Program-made: the position numbers and the translations under genes
The notes under the pieces: model-generated
What the model was told of the DNA's origin: nothing
Databases searched by the model: none
Seen by the model: only the letters and a program-made list of their open reading frames with translations
Assembly (NCBI GenBank): GCA_016191645.1
Contig: JACPVQ010000127.1
Coordinates: 1-47,214, forward strand
Direction of reading: 5' to 3'
DNA: 47,214 nt
From: Candidatus Solibacter usitatus
GTDB lineage: Bacteria > Acidobacteriota > Terriglobia > Bryobacterales > Bryobacteraceae
Shown: in pieces, positions 37,654-47,169 of the stretch
Layout: the number at the start of each line of letters is the position of its first letter
Numbering within the stretch: the stretch's first letter is position 1

Positions 37654-38685
37654 CTATCGCCGGCCGTTGTAGACGAAGGAAAGTTGCAGCCGGATCTGAT
37701 CTCCGTGAAATTCCGGCGGCAGCGGCGGAAACGGATTCGATGCGCTGATGCCGGCGACGGCGGCGCGATCCAGCGGTTCCGCTCCGGACGGAATCGCAAT
37801 CACCAGCTTCGGTACGCTGCCGTTGCGGCTGATGATGAACTGCACAATCACTTTGCCCTGCCGGCCCAGGCGTGCGCTTTCGGGAATCACCGCGAACCAA
37901 TTGCGGCGCACCGCGGCGAGGACCTTTACCAGGTATGGGCGGAAATCCGCGCCCTGCGGATCACTCAGCAATTCGAGCTGGCTTCCCATTTTGCCGGGTG
38001 CTGCCTTCTGCCCTAAACTTTCGCCCAGCGTGGGCAGTTCCGCATCGTCTCCCACCATCATTCCTGAACCTGGCCGTTGGGCCACTCGCGCAATGCTCTC
38101 CGCCACTGACGTGTTCGGCATGGGTAGCGGAACTTTCGGGGACGATGTGCCGCCCTTGATATTGCCCGCGCTCATTCCCGCGCCGGTGACTCTCTCAAAG
38201 GCCAGCTTTGGTTTTTCCACCGTCTGAATTTGTGGAGGCGGAGGTTGAGCGGAATTGCCAACGCCGGGCGGCGGCAACTGCGCCTGCTGCGGAGCAGCCA
38301 TGCTGATCTGCGGCGCATCGGGCAGGGAGGGAGTAGGCACGCCAGGCGATGGTTTCGGCGAAAGCGCCGCCTGTGACGGCGGAGCTTTTACTTCCGGCCT
38401 CGGCACCAGGCTTTGAATATCGAACTCTTTACTCACTTCGCGCGTATTCGGCGCTTGTTGCGTGATGTCTCTGATTACGTCCTTGGGCAAGTACAAAGGA
38501 GTGACCTGCCGCATCTGAAGCTCCGCGGTGTTGCGAGGAGGGCTTACGTGAAACTCGACATCCACTACAACGAATACGAACACAACGTGCAGCGCGACGG
38601 ACACGATGCCCGCCCGTGTGCGCGCCCGGTTCGAATCCCGGCGATCCAGATGGAGTAGAAAATCGGGTTCCGCGGAAGTTGTCAT
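37654..38685 (-). CDS. TonB-like energy transducer protein
   Basis: 343 residues with one membrane helix near 25-43 (ARAGIVSVALHVVFVFVVV type), a long proline- and glutamine-rich periplasmic region (about 95-185) and a C-terminal TonB domain (AAVRRNWFAVIPESARLGRQ, GKVIVQFIISRNGSVP, ASNPFPPLPPEFHG, LQLSFVYN). It should couple the ExbB/ExbD proton motor to outer-membrane receptors such as the two Oar-like proteins in this window, though no exbB/exbD is here. It begins 7 bp after the Gfo/Idh stop as the last gene of the lpx operon, linking lipid A synthesis with outer-membrane transport. Confidence 0.88.
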   Translation of the reverse strand: MTTSAEPDFLLHLDRRDSNRARTRAGIVSVALHVVFVFVVVDVEFHVSPPRNTAELQMRQVTPLYLPKDVIRDITQQAPNTREVSKEFDIQSLVPRPEVKAPPSQAALSPKPSPGVPTPSLPDAPQISMAAPQQAQLPPPGVGNSAQPPPPQIQTVEKPKLAFERVTGAGMSAGNIKGGTSSPKVPLPMPNTSVAESIARVAQRPGSGMMVGDDAELPTLGESLGQKAAPGKMGSQLELLSDPQGADFRPYLVKVLAAVRRNWFAVIPESARLGRQGKVIVQFIISRNGSVPKLVIAIPSGAEPLDRAAVAGISASNPFPPLPPEFHGDQIRLQLSFVYNGRR

Positions 38686-38692
38686 CGGAACT

Positions 38693-39637
38693 TCAGTTCA
38701 CGCCCAATGATCGGGCGACAATGGCAGAGTGCTCCTCAATCTTATCAAGGATGTCCAACGCGACCTCTAATGCCCGCGCTCCTTCCACAGCGCCGCACGC
38801 CGGTGGCTGCCGTGTCTCTATTGAATCTACAAATGCGTCGAACTGCGCCTTGAGCGGCTCCACTTTTTCCACCGGCAGCGGTTGAAAGCCAATCTGCCCC
38901 GCGTCCGATACGGAGAAAATCACACCATCCTGCCGCGCGTAGTCCACCGAGATGTATTGCCGCGGCTGAAACAGGCGCATCTTGCGAATCCTCTCTGTTG
39001 AGACGCGGCTCGCCGTCAAGTTGGTTACGCATCCATTGGGGAAGGCGATGCGCACGTTGGCGATATCCACGGTGGAAGAAAGAACGCTGATCCCGGCGGC
39101 GCGGATCTCCGACGGCTGCTGCCGCGTGAAGTGAAGCACCAAGTCGATATCATGCACCATCAAGTCGAGGACGACATCGACATCGAGGCTGCGCGGCGAG
39201 AACGGGCTCATGCGGTGAATCTCAAAAAAGAGCGGAGTGGTTACGCGGCCGTGGAGTGCGAGGATCGCCGGATTGAATCGCTCCAAGTGGCCGATCTGCA
39301 GGATGCGGGCGGATCCGGCCGCGGCAATCAGACGCCGGGCTCCCGCGCCATCTTCGGCGATGGGCTTTTCCATCAGGACATCGATGCCCGCCTCCAACAA
39401 CCTGCAGCCGATGTCCGCGTGAGCGCCGGTAGTGGCCGCGACGACGGCGGCGTCGGAATCCGCCGCCAGTTCCTCCAGAGATTGGAACGCGGTGCATTGG
39501 AAATCGCGCGCAGCGGCCGTGCTCCTTGCAACGTCGATATCCAAAACGCCGGACAAGTTCACTCGTGCCGATTCCTTCACTACACGAAGATGGTTGCGCC
39601 CAAACGCGCCCGCGCCGATGACAGCCACTCTCTTCAT
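38693..39637 (-). CDS. Gfo/Idh/MocA-family NAD(P)-dependent oxidoreductase in the lpx operon
   Basis: 314 residues. The Rossmann start VAVIGAGAFGRNHLRVV, the family motif EKP (90-92, VLMEKPIA), GHLERFNP and the DVDVVLDLMVHDIDLVLHF segment are typical. The start overlaps the lpxI stop (ATGA). A Gfo/Idh-type enzyme beside lpxA and lpxI recalls GnnA, which with the transaminase GnnB makes UDP-GlcNAc3N for amide-linked lipid A in Acidithiobacillus and Leptospira. No transaminase is present here, so the assignment stays open; oxidation of a nucleotide sugar is the best guess. Confidence 0.85.
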   Translation of the reverse strand: MKRVAVIGAGAFGRNHLRVVKESARVNLSGVLDIDVARSTAAARDFQCTAFQSLEELAADSDAAVVAATTGAHADIGCRLLEAGIDVLMEKPIAEDGAGARRLIAAAGSARILQIGHLERFNPAILALHGRVTTPLFFEIHRMSPFSPRSLDVDVVLDLMVHDIDLVLHFTRQQPSEIRAAGISVLSSTVDIANVRIAFPNGCVTNLTASRVSTERIRKMRLFQPRQYISVDYARQDGVIFSVSDAGQIGFQPLPVEKVEPLKAQFDAFVDSIETRQPPACGAVEGARALEVALDILDKIEEHSAIVARSLGVN

Positions 39638-40461
39638 GCTCCTGCGTTCTCCTCTTCCGGCGGAAAGCCTGTCACGGAAATGCCGGCTTCATTCGCTTGA
39701 GCCAACATCCGCTCACGATCCAGCAGCAGCGTTCGCCCCGCATCGACTGCCAGTGCCGTAGCGCCCGTTTCCCGCATGGCTGCGATGGTTCCAGGGCCTG
39801 CCACCGGCACGTCGAACAGCATATGGCGGCGACGTCGAGAAACTTTTACCAGCGTGATCGGCCTTCCGTTTGCGAGCGTCGAAGCGCGGCGCAGCATCTC
39901 ATCGGTTCCCTCCATCGCCTCCAACGCGAGACAGGCCCGTTCCGCTATGGCAACGCTTTGTCCGACATCGAACGCCGCCAATGCATTTGCGACGCGCCTG
40001 CCGTAGCGAACATCCGCTTCTTCCGCGGCATTCATCTTACGCTGCGTCATGGCACCTTGCATCGCGAGCAGAGGCTTCAGCAGAAACGTGGAATCGCGGA
40101 GATGAATCCCTTCGTCCGCGAGGATTTTTACGACACCGCCGATCAGCGCATCGGTGTTTTTTTCGCGCAGGGTTAACAGCAGCTTCGCCAATCGCCAATC
40201 GGGCGCGATGGAGGAAAAGATGCTCACGTGCTTCACTTGTCCGGCCATCACGATCTCGGTGATCTCGTGCGACTTCAGAATGTCGATGAGCTTCCCCAGT
40301 TGTCCCAGCGAAATCCAAACGGTTTTCCACGCCAGCGGCTCAATCTCTTTCGAAGCCTCTTCCTGAATGCCAATGGCGACCACTTCGTGACCGAGCTTGC
40401 GCGCTTCTTCCAACGCCAGGATGGGAAACCGGCCGCTGCCCGCGATGAGGCCGTACCTCAC
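39634..40461 (-). CDS. lpxI: UDP-2,3-diacylglucosamine pyrophosphatase LpxI
   Basis: 275 residues from GTG 40461, whose conserved start (VRYGLIAGSGRFPILALEEA) fixes the N-terminus; a longer in-frame extension to 40803 is only the other frame of lpxA. Family segments are GHEVVAIGIQEEAS, VMAGQVKHVSIF, DGIHLRDSTFLLKPL-like ADEGIHLRDSTFL, FDVGQSVAIAERACLALEAMEGTD and DVPVAGPGTIAAM. LpxI removes UMP from UDP-2,3-diacylglucosamine, the step done by LpxH in enterobacteria. The start overlaps the lpxA stop as GTGA, and the stop overlaps the next gene as ATGA, so three genes are coupled. Confidence 0.95.
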   Translation of the reverse strand: MRYGLIAGSGRFPILALEEARKLGHEVVAIGIQEEASKEIEPLAWKTVWISLGQLGKLIDILKSHEITEIVMAGQVKHVSIFSSIAPDWRLAKLLLTLREKNTDALIGGVVKILADEGIHLRDSTFLLKPLLAMQGAMTQRKMNAAEEADVRYGRRVANALAAFDVGQSVAIAERACLALEAMEGTDEMLRRASTLANGRPITLVKVSRRRRHMLFDVPVAGPGTIAAMRETGATALAVDAGRTLLLDRERMLAQANEAGISVTGFPPEEENAGA

Positions 40462-41234
40462 TTGATGACACCACGCTCGGAGGATTGAATGAAGGCGATC
40501 AATTCGTCCACTTCGGCGCAGGGCGGCACCTCTTCCCGAATCCGTTCGATAGCCTGCGTGGTGTTGAGGCCGCCGCGTGTGAGCAGCCGCAGCGCTTTGT
40601 TCAAGGCGTCGATAATTTCGGCCGGCACCCCGCGCCGCTCCATGCCGATTGAATTCGCGCCATAGCTTTTTGCCTCGCGCGGAGTGGTGGTATTCGAGAA
40701 CGGCATCACATCCTGCGTGATCACGCTGTACCCGCCGATGATGGCGTGGCGGCCGACGCGGCAGAATTGATGCAGCCCGGTGAATGCGCCCACGGTCACC
40801 CAATCGCCAATGACAACGTGGCCGCCGCAGGTTGCGCCATTTGCCAGCACGCAGTGATTGCCGATATGCACGTCGTGGGCCACGTGCGTGTAGGCCATGA
40901 GAAGATTGTCGTCGCCAATGCGCGTGACCAATCCGCCGCCTTCCGTGCCGCGGTGGATGGTCACGAATTCGCGGATGCGATTGCGGTGCCCGATGCGCGT
41001 TTCGGCGCGCTCACCGCGGTATTTCAGATCCTGCGAAGCGACTCCCACGGTGGTGTAAGGGAAAAAGATGTTATCTTCGCCGATCCAGGTAGGCCCTTCC
41101 ATGAAGACGTTGGCCATCAGCCGCGTGCGCGCGCTAATCTCCACGCCGGCTTCGATGACGCAAAAGGGCCCTATATCCGCACTGTCCGCGATGTTGGCTG
41201 TGGCGTGGACAATCGCGGTGGGATGGATCGGCAT
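40458..41234 (-). CDS. lpxA: acyl-ACP--UDP-N-acetylglucosamine O-acyltransferase
   Basis: 258 residues. A left-handed beta-helix of hexapeptide repeats (IHPTAIVHATANIADSADIG onward) with the catalytic histidine H120 in THVAHDVHIGNHC, GLHQFCRVGRHAIIGG and the NSIGMERRG substrate region. The C-terminal helical tail ends in SSERGVIK. It adds a hydroxyacyl chain to UDP-GlcNAc, the first step of lipid A synthesis. ATG 41234 lies 3 bp after the fabZ stop. Against E. coli the IHRGT loop (residues 93-101) is one residue shorter. Acyl-chain length preference cannot be told. Confidence 0.96.
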   Translation of the reverse strand: MPIHPTAIVHATANIADSADIGPFCVIEAGVEISARTRLMANVFMEGPTWIGEDNIFFPYTTVGVASQDLKYRGERAETRIGHRNRIREFVTIHRGTEGGGLVTRIGDDNLLMAYTHVAHDVHIGNHCVLANGATCGGHVVIGDWVTVGAFTGLHQFCRVGRHAIIGGYSVITQDVMPFSNTTTPREAKSYGANSIGMERRGVPAEIIDALNKALRLLTRGGLNTTQAIERIREEVPPCAEVDELIAFIQSSERGVIK

Positions 41235-41237
41235 TTG

Positions 41238-41681
41238 TCAGGATTGGACAGGATCGCTGAGAACACACATCACTTCGGCCTCCGCGACAATCGTATCGCC
41301 CACTTTTGCAACGCCGGCCATCACGGCCACATTGGAGCGCCGCTTGAGCACGTTCATTTCGATGCGCAATTGATCGCCCGGCACTACTTGCTTGCGAAAC
41401 TTGGCTTCCTTGATGGATGCGAGAAGTACCGGACGGTTCTTACTGTCTGGAATATCCTTGAGGATCAGCACGCCGGCAACTTGCGCCATGGATTCCAGAA
41501 TGAGAACTCCCGGCATCACCGGATAGTGCGGAAAGTGGCCCAGGAAAAACGGCTCATTCGCCGTGACATTCTTAATGCCGACGATGTGTTGCGCGTCCAT
41601 CTCCTCGATACGATCGACAAGGAGCATGGGATAACGGTGAGGCAGGATTTCGCGAATCCCTAATACGTCCAGAACTGGCAT
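41238..41681 (-). CDS. fabZ: 3-hydroxyacyl-ACP dehydratase FabZ
   Basis: 147 residues, standard length. The hot-dog fold catalytic pair is H49 (FFLGHFPHYPVMPG) and E63 (VLILESMAQ), with LPHRYPMLLVDR at the N-terminus. It dehydrates 3-hydroxyacyl-ACP in fatty acid elongation and competes with LpxA for the same acyl-ACP substrate, which explains the fabZ-lpxA gene order seen in many Gram-negatives. It is the first gene of the minus-strand lpx operon and is divergent from the M20 peptidase with a 24-bp gap, too short for two independent promoters, so one promoter probably lies inside a neighbouring gene. Confidence 0.97.
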   Translation of the reverse strand: MPVLDVLGIREILPHRYPMLLVDRIEEMDAQHIVGIKNVTANEPFFLGHFPHYPVMPGVLILESMAQVAGVLILKDIPDSKNRPVLLASIKEAKFRKQVVPGDQLRIEMNVLKRRSNVAVMAGVAKVGDTIVAEAEVMCVLSDPVQS

Positions 41682-41705
41682 GTAAACTGGTTATTATATC
41701 AGGCC

Positions 41706-42842
41706 ATGGATGAAATCCTTTCATATGTGAAGGCGCGGCAGCCCGAACTGATCGCATTGATCCGGGAAATGGTGGAATGCGAGTCGCCGTCGGACGATTC
41801 CGCCGCCGTGAACCGCTTTGTGGATTTGATGGCGGCGAAGGTCGCGGGACTGGCGAAGATTCGCACTTTTCCCGGCGGCCGCTACGGCAAGCATCTGCAA
41901 ATGGAATTCGTCCTTGCCGGAAAAAAGAAGGGACAAATTCTCGCTCTCGGACATTCCGACACGGTGTGGACGATGGGCGCGCTGAAGACGATGCCGTTCC
42001 GGCAGGAGAAGGGCCGTCTATGGGGCCCCGGCGTGTTGGACATGAAGAGCGGCGTGGCGTTTTTCATCTTTGCGATGCGCGCGCTGCGCGATCTGGAAAT
42101 CCCCGTCCACCGCAAAGTGGTTCTGCAACTCAACTCCGATGAGGAGGTGGGCAGCGAGTCATCGCGTCCACTGACGGAGAAAGAAGCGCGGCGGAGTTCC
42201 GCCGTCCTTGTGTTGGAACCGGGAACGGGTCTGGAAGGAAAACTGAAAACCGCACGCAAGGGCGTGGGCGGATACGACGTGGCCGTGAAGGGCGTGGCCG
42301 CGCACGCGGGGGTCGATTTCAACGCCGGGGCGAGCGCCATCGTGGAACTGGCGCGGCAGATCGAAAAGATCGCCGCGTTCACGGACTTGAAGAAAGGGAT
42401 CACCGTGAATCCCGGCGTCATCTACGGCGGTACAAGATCGAATGTGATTGCGGCGGAAGCGCGCGCCGACGTCGATATTCGCGTTGCGCGATTGAAGGAC
42501 GCTCCCGCGCTGGACAGAAAGTTCCGCTCGTTGAAGGCGGTGGACAAGCGTTGCACGGTTACCGTGGAGGGCGGGTTGAACCGTCCGCCCATGGAGCGAA
42601 CGCCTGGAATCGCGGCGTTGTTTCACACGGCGCGTAAGCTGGCGGCGGAGATGGGCCTGAAAATTGAGGAGTCGATGACCGGCGGAGGATCGGACGGAAA
42701 TTTTACCGCGGCTCTGGGCATTCCAACTCTGGACGGGTTGGGCGGTGTGGGCGAAGGGGCGCACGCCTCGCACGAGAGCATCCTCATCGATCGCATTGCC
42801 GATCGCACGGCGCTGCTGGCGAAGCTGGTTCAAGCCCTATGA
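41706..42842 (+). CDS. M20-family zinc metallopeptidase (carboxypeptidase G2-like)
   Basis: 378 residues. Di-zinc ligands and catalytic acids are visible: H83 and D85 in LGHSDTVW, bridging D112 in GPGVLDMKSG, E146-E147 in SDEEVGS, E near LVLEPGTG and a C-terminal His in GAHASHESI. The dimerisation lid occupies about residues 185-300 (GGYDVAVKGVAAHAGVDFNAG). No signal peptide, so cytoplasmic. The family removes C-terminal glutamate or hydrolyses dipeptides and N-acyl amino acids; the substrate is unspecified. The stop TGA is followed at once by the argS region on the same strand, so the two are likely co-transcribed. Confidence 0.9.
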   Translation: MDEILSYVKARQPELIALIREMVECESPSDDSAAVNRFVDLMAAKVAGLAKIRTFPGGRYGKHLQMEFVLAGKKKGQILALGHSDTVWTMGALKTMPFRQEKGRLWGPGVLDMKSGVAFFIFAMRALRDLEIPVHRKVVLQLNSDEEVGSESSRPLTEKEARRSSAVLVLEPGTGLEGKLKTARKGVGGYDVAVKGVAAHAGVDFNAGASAIVELARQIEKIAAFTDLKKGITVNPGVIYGGTRSNVIAAEARADVDIRVARLKDAPALDRKFRSLKAVDKRCTVTVEGGLNRPPMERTPGIAALFHTARKLAAEMGLKIEESMTGGGSDGNFTAALGIPTLDGLGGVGEGAHASHESILIDRIADRTALLAKLVQAL

Positions 42843-42866
42843 TTGCCGATATGCCAACATGAAAAG

Positions 42867-44777
42867 GTGTTCCACGTTTTTGAAAAGCACGTCCAACGTG
42901 CGTTCGCATCCTTTGTTCATTCGCAACTCGACCCGGAAGCCCCGGTTCTAGCTGAGCAACCTAAGGACCCCAGCTTCGGTGAAATCGCTTTGCCTGTGGC
43001 GTTCCAGCTTGCCCGGAAACTGAAACGGAATCCGCGCGAGATCGCCGCCGGCATTGTTTCCGGCGCAGGCGCGGTGGAAGGAATGCGATCGGCCGAAGTG
43101 ATCGGCAACGGCTACATCAATATCCGCTTCGACCGCGGCGCATATGGCCGCGCGGCTCTGGAAGCCTTCAGTCAACCGCCCGCCCCACGCGCAGGCAAGA
43201 TCATCGTCGAGCACACTAACATCAATCCCAACAAAGCGGCGCATATCGGACATTTGCGCAACGCCGTTCTCGGCGACAGTTTTATCCGCATCCTGCGCGC
43301 GTCGGGAAACACGGTTGAGGTGCAGAACTACATCGACAACACCGGTGTGCAAGTGGCCGACGTCGTAGTGGCATTTCATTTTCTGGAGAAGAAAACGGCG
43401 CGGGAAGTAGAGGTGCTAACACGCACCACGCGCTTCGATTATCTGTGCTGGGATCTCTACGCGCGCATGTCCTCTTATTACAAGGAACAGCCCGAATCCA
43501 CAGCTTGGCGGGCCGAAACGTTGCATTCCATTGAAGCCGGACACGGCGAGTTGAGCGAGATGGGCCACATTGTCGCCGACGCCATTGTCGAGTGTCATCT
43601 GGCAACGATGCGTCGGCTGGGGATCACCTATGACGTGTTGCCGCGTGAAAGCGAGATCCTCCATTTGCAATTCTGGGCCACAGCCTTTGAGCAGCTCAAG
43701 GAACGCAAAGCGATTTATCTGGAGACGGAAGGAAAGAACAAGGGCTGTTGGGTGATGCCGGGCAGCGCGTTCTCGCAAAAGGAAGACGACGAGGACAGCA
43801 AAGTGATTGTGCGTTCGAATGGCACGGTTACCTACGTTGGCAAGGACATCGCGTATCAGCTGTGGAAATTCGGACTGCTTGGAAAAGATTTCCACTATCG
43901 CGAGTGGAAGCGCTACGATGACGGGCACCGGATCTTCATTTCGACAACAACCCCCGGCACGGACGCGACCAGCTTCGGCAAGGGTACGCAAGTGTTCAAC
44001 GTCATCGATTCGCGGCAATCGTACCTGCAGGATGTTGTAGTGGCGGGGCTGCGTCAGTTGGGCTACACCGATGAGGCTGAGAAGTCGGTTCACTTTTCCT
44101 ATGAGATGGTCGCGCTGAGCCACCGCACATGCGCCGAGATGGGCATTGAGCTTTCCGAGGAAGACAAGAAGAAACCTTACGCCGAAGTGTCGGGGCGAAA
44201 GGGACTCGGGGTGAAGGCCGACGATCTGATCGATAAGCTGATCGAAACGGCGCAGCGGGAAGTCGATTCGCGGCACGCCGAAGCCCCGGCGGAGGAGCGC
44301 CGCAAGGTGGCCGAGGCAATCGCCACCGGCGCGTTGCGCTACTTCCTCTTGAAATTCTCGCGCAACACAGTGATCGCATTTGACCTTCAGGAAGCGCTGA
44401 GCTTCGAAGGCGACACCGGTCCTTATGTGCAGTACGCCGCCGTTCGCGCGCGAAACATATTGCGCAAGTTGGAAGAGCGCGGCGGGGAGATGCCGGACTT
44501 CGCCTCGGTGTATGTTCAAGGTTCTGGTCCTTCAGCTTCTCAATCTTACAATTTAAGTGGAAACAGCTTAACAGGAGCACCTGGAAACATTACTGTTACT
44601 GGTTCTACAAATTATGAAGTTTCAACGGCGTTCAACAATTTCTATCATGCGTATCCGGTGCTGACCGAAGAAGACGCGGAGAAGCGGGCGCTACTTCTGT
44701 GGATGACCCAGTACTTTCACAAACAATTACAAGATACGCTGCGTGTGTTGGGGATTAGCGTTCCGCCCTATATGTGA
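42867..44777 (+). CDS. argS: arginyl-tRNA synthetase with an anomalous internal segment
   Basis: From GTG 42867 (alternative TTG 42843) the product is 636 residues. The N-terminal additional domain ([18 protein letters not shown]), HIGH-type motif ([18 protein letters not shown]), [30 protein letters not shown] and [23 protein letters not shown] are all typical ArgS. The C-terminal anticodon-binding domain ends correctly ([12 protein letters not shown]...[10 protein letters not shown]), but about 50 residues of helices before AFNNF are replaced by 39 residues of a Ser/Thr/Gly/Asn-rich sequence encoded at 44511-44627. The frame is kept. Loss of these helices should cripple tRNA binding, so the segment is either an assembly chimera or a striking insertion-replacement. 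No good ribosome site is visible; coupling to the M20 gene is likely. Confidence 0.9.
   Translation: MFHVFEKHVQRAFASFVHSQLDPEAPVLAEQPKDPSFGEIALPVAFQLARKLKRNPREIAAGIVSGAGAVEGMRSAEVIGNGYINIRFDRGAYGRAALEAFSQPPAPRAGKIIVEHTNINPNKAAHIGHLRNAVLGDSFIRILRASGNTVEVQNYIDNTGVQVADVVVAFHFLEKKTAREVEVLTRTTRFDYLCWDLYARMSSYYKEQPESTAWRAETLHSIEAGHGELSEMGHIVADAIVECHLATMRRLGITYDVLPRESEILHLQFWATAFEQLKERKAIYLETEGKNKGCWVMPGSAFSQKEDDEDSKVIVRSNGTVTYVGKDIAYQLWKFGLLGKDFHYREWKRYDDGHRIFISTTTPGTDATSFGKGTQVFNVIDSRQSYLQDVVVAGLRQLGYTDEAEKSVHFSYEMVALSHRTCAEMGIELSEEDKKKPYAEVSGRKGLGVKADDLIDKLIETAQREVDSRHAEAPAEERRKVAEAIATGALRYFLLKFSRNTVIAFDLQEALSFEGDTGPYVQYAAVRARNILRKLEERGGEMPDFASVYVQGSGPSASQSYNLSGNSLTGAPGNITVTGSTNYEVSTAFNNFYHAYPVLTEEDAEKRALLLWMTQYFHKQLQDTLRVLGISVPPYM
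44511..44627 (+). other. AT-rich foreign-looking patch inside argS
   Basis: 117 nt with about 38% G+C by hand count (44 of 117), against clearly GC-rich flanks. It encodes 39 residues including [25 protein letters not shown] and TNYEVS. That pattern resembles repeated beta-sandwich segments in large secreted proteins of Bacteroidetes, not any part of ArgS. Codons such as TTA, TCT and ACT-rich runs differ from the neighbouring sequence. Both junctions are abrupt, after ASV (44510) and before AFNNF (44628). Confidence 0.75.
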
Positions 44778-44781
44778 TGTC

Positions 44782-47121
44782 ATGAAATTTCTTTTCTGCC
44801 TCTTGTTGCCAGCCGCGCTCGCTGCCGCGGATCTGACGCTGTGGTACGCCGCGCCCGCCGCGAACTGGTTCGAAGCTCTGCCCATTGGGAACGGAAGGCT
44901 GGCGGCGATGGTGTTTGGCGGCGTGGAGAAGGAACATCTGCAATTGAACGAAGACACCGTGTGGGCGGGTGAGTATCGCGATCGAATCAACCCGCGCGCC
45001 AAGGAGAGCGTCCCTGAAGTGCGGCGGCTCCTACAAGCCGGAAAACTCAAGGAAGCCGAGACGCTGGCCGACTCCGCGCTCATTTCCACGCCCCGTCGTC
45101 TGCCTCCCTATCAACCGCTGGGCGATCTGCACCTGACTTTCGCGGGACACGAAGGCTTTTTGAATTATCGGCGTGAACTCGATCTGGATACCGCCATCGC
45201 CCGAACCATGTATGAGACGGGCGGCGTGAAATGCATGCGCGAAGTCTTTGCATCGGCAGTGGAGAATCTGCTGGTGATGCGCATCGCCTGCGATCAACCG
45301 GGCCGCGTGAGTTTCCGCGCCGCGTTGTCGCGGCAGGCTGACGCAAAGAGCCGCGCGGCTGGCGCGAATCGCATCGTGATGGAAGGCATGGCGGTCGTTC
45401 GTGACGATCGGCATTCGGACGAGCGTCCGGTGGGAACGAAGTTTGCCGCAGCGCTGGCAGCATTCGCCGATGGCGGCAGCGTGCGCGTCGATGGCAGTGA
45501 GTTGGCTGTGGAACGCGCCAATGCCGCGACCCTGGTTCTCACCGCCGCTACTACCATGCGCCAGAAAGATCCATCCGCGGCAGCGTTGGGCGCACTGGTA
45601 ACGGCGAAACCGGATTACGCCAGACTGCGCGCCGCGCACATCGCAGAACACCAGAAATCATTTCGAAGGGTCGCTCTGTCGCTTGCGGGCGTCGCGCCGG
45701 ACCTGCCGCTCAACCAACGATTGAAGCGAGTCGCCGACGGCGCGCAAGATCCGCACCTGGAAGCGCTCTACTTTCAGTTCGGGCGTTATCTTCTCATCAC
45801 TAGCAGCCGTCCGGGCAGCATGGCGGCCAATCTGCAAGGCAAGTGGAATGAGAAGCTCGATCCGCCTTGGGACAGCAAGTACACCATCAACATCAACACG
45901 GAGATGAACTACTGGCCCGCCGAAAACACGAACCTCGCCGAGTTTCATCAGCCGCTCTTCGATCTTGTGGAGAAGGCCATGCCGGACGGACGGCGCGTGG
46001 CGAAAGAGATGTACGGCGCGCGGGGATTCGTCCTGCACCACAATACCGATGGGTGGGGGCACGCCGTGCCCATTGATGGATTCCGTTCGGGAATGTGGCC
46101 CACGGGCGGCGCGTGGTTGAGCCTTCATTATTGGGAACACTACGATTTCGGCCGCGACAAGGCCTTTCTTGCCAAGCGCGCTTACCCTGTGATGAAGGAA
46201 GCCGCGGAGTTTCTGTTGGGCATTCTGCAACCGGATGGTGACGGTCATCTGGTGATTGGTCCCTCGGCGTCGCCGGAAAACCGTTATCGCACAGTGGACG
46301 GCCGGACAGCGGCACTCACAACCGGCACTTCGATGGACAACTCGATTGCCCACGCTTTGTTTTCGCGGGTGATGGAAGCGTCGGCGATTCTCAATACGGA
46401 CTCGGACTTCCGCGCGCGTGTGGCCACGGCCCGTGCGCAACTTCCGCCGCTGCGTATCGGGGGTCTCGGACAACTGCAGGAGTGGGCGGAGGATTACGCT
46501 GAACCCGACCCGGGGCATCGTCATATCTCGCACCTGTTCGCACTTCATCCGGGCAACCAAATCGACATGCGGCGGACTCCGGACTTGGCGAAGGCCGCGC
46601 GCATTACTTTAGAACGTAGGCTTGCGGCGGGCGGCGGCCAGACAGGTTGGAGCCAGGCGTGGGTCATCAATTTCTGGGCGCGCCTGCGCGATGCCGAAAA
46701 GGCGCACGCTGCCGTCGTCACTCTGCTGCGGAAGAGCACGGGGCCGAATCTCTTCGATACCCATCCTTCCGGCCGAAGCTACGTTTTTCAGATCGACGGC
46801 AATTTTGGCGGGACCGCGGGGATGGCGGAAATGCTGCTGCAGAGTCGGGAAGGCGAATTGGATATTCTGCCTGCTCTGCCGAAAGCCTGGAACGACGGCG
46901 AGGTAAAAGGCCTGCGCGCGCGTGGCGGCGTGGAGGTTGCCATTCGCTGGCGAAACGGCAAGGCGGTTGATGTCACGCTGGTGCCGAAACTCGATGGAGT
47001 CTATCGCGTGCGCCTGCCGGAAGGGCAGAGATTGAATCCGAAGATGTATCCGCGTCGCGCCGATGGGAGCTTCGAAGTGAAGGCCCGCGCGGGCGCCATG
47101 CTGAGCCTGGGCGTCGAATGA
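44782..47121 (+). CDS. glycoside hydrolase family 95, alpha-L-fucosidase (secreted)
   Basis: 779 residues from ATG 44782, which starts a signal peptide ([18 protein letters not shown]); an upstream extension to 44743 overlaps argS. GH95 landmarks: [77 protein letters not shown] (conserved Asn pair), [11 protein letters not shown] (region of the general acid), [17 protein letters not shown] and [17 protein letters not shown]. The enzyme inverts configuration while hydrolysing alpha-1,2-L-fucosides or related L-galactosides in plant and algal glycans. It starts 4 bp after argS and may be read from the same transcript. It fits with the sulfatase and lactonase-like genes. Confidence 0.93.
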   Translation: MKFLFCLLLPAALAAADLTLWYAAPAANWFEALPIGNGRLAAMVFGGVEKEHLQLNEDTVWAGEYRDRINPRAKESVPEVRRLLQAGKLKEAETLADSALISTPRRLPPYQPLGDLHLTFAGHEGFLNYRRELDLDTAIARTMYETGGVKCMREVFASAVENLLVMRIACDQPGRVSFRAALSRQADAKSRAAGANRIVMEGMAVVRDDRHSDERPVGTKFAAALAAFADGGSVRVDGSELAVERANAATLVLTAATTMRQKDPSAAALGALVTAKPDYARLRAAHIAEHQKSFRRVALSLAGVAPDLPLNQRLKRVADGAQDPHLEALYFQFGRYLLITSSRPGSMAANLQGKWNEKLDPPWDSKYTININTEMNYWPAENTNLAEFHQPLFDLVEKAMPDGRRVAKEMYGARGFVLHHNTDGWGHAVPIDGFRSGMWPTGGAWLSLHYWEHYDFGRDKAFLAKRAYPVMKEAAEFLLGILQPDGDGHLVIGPSASPENRYRTVDGRTAALTTGTSMDNSIAHALFSRVMEASAILNTDSDFRARVATARAQLPPLRIGGLGQLQEWAEDYAEPDPGHRHISHLFALHPGNQIDMRRTPDLAKAARITLERRLAAGGGQTGWSQAWVINFWARLRDAEKAHAAVVTLLRKSTGPNLFDTHPSGRSYVFQIDGNFGGTAGMAEMLLQSREGELDILPALPKAWNDGEVKGLRARGGVEVAIRWRNGKAVDVTLVPKLDGVYRVRLPEGQRLNPKMYPRRADGSFEVKARAGAMLSLGVE

Positions 47122-47169
47122 CTACAATCAAGGTAAGCTCACCTATGCGTTCCGGACTTTGTATGCAAC

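Noticed and set aside
40462..40803. N-terminal extension of lpxI by about 114 codons
   Set aside because: The extension is an out-of-frame reading of lpxA; LpxI proteins begin at the conserved YGLIAGSGRFP segment.
43416..44519. 367-codon minus-strand frame opposite argS
   Set aside because: Antisense shadow; argS motifs are unmistakable on the plus strand.
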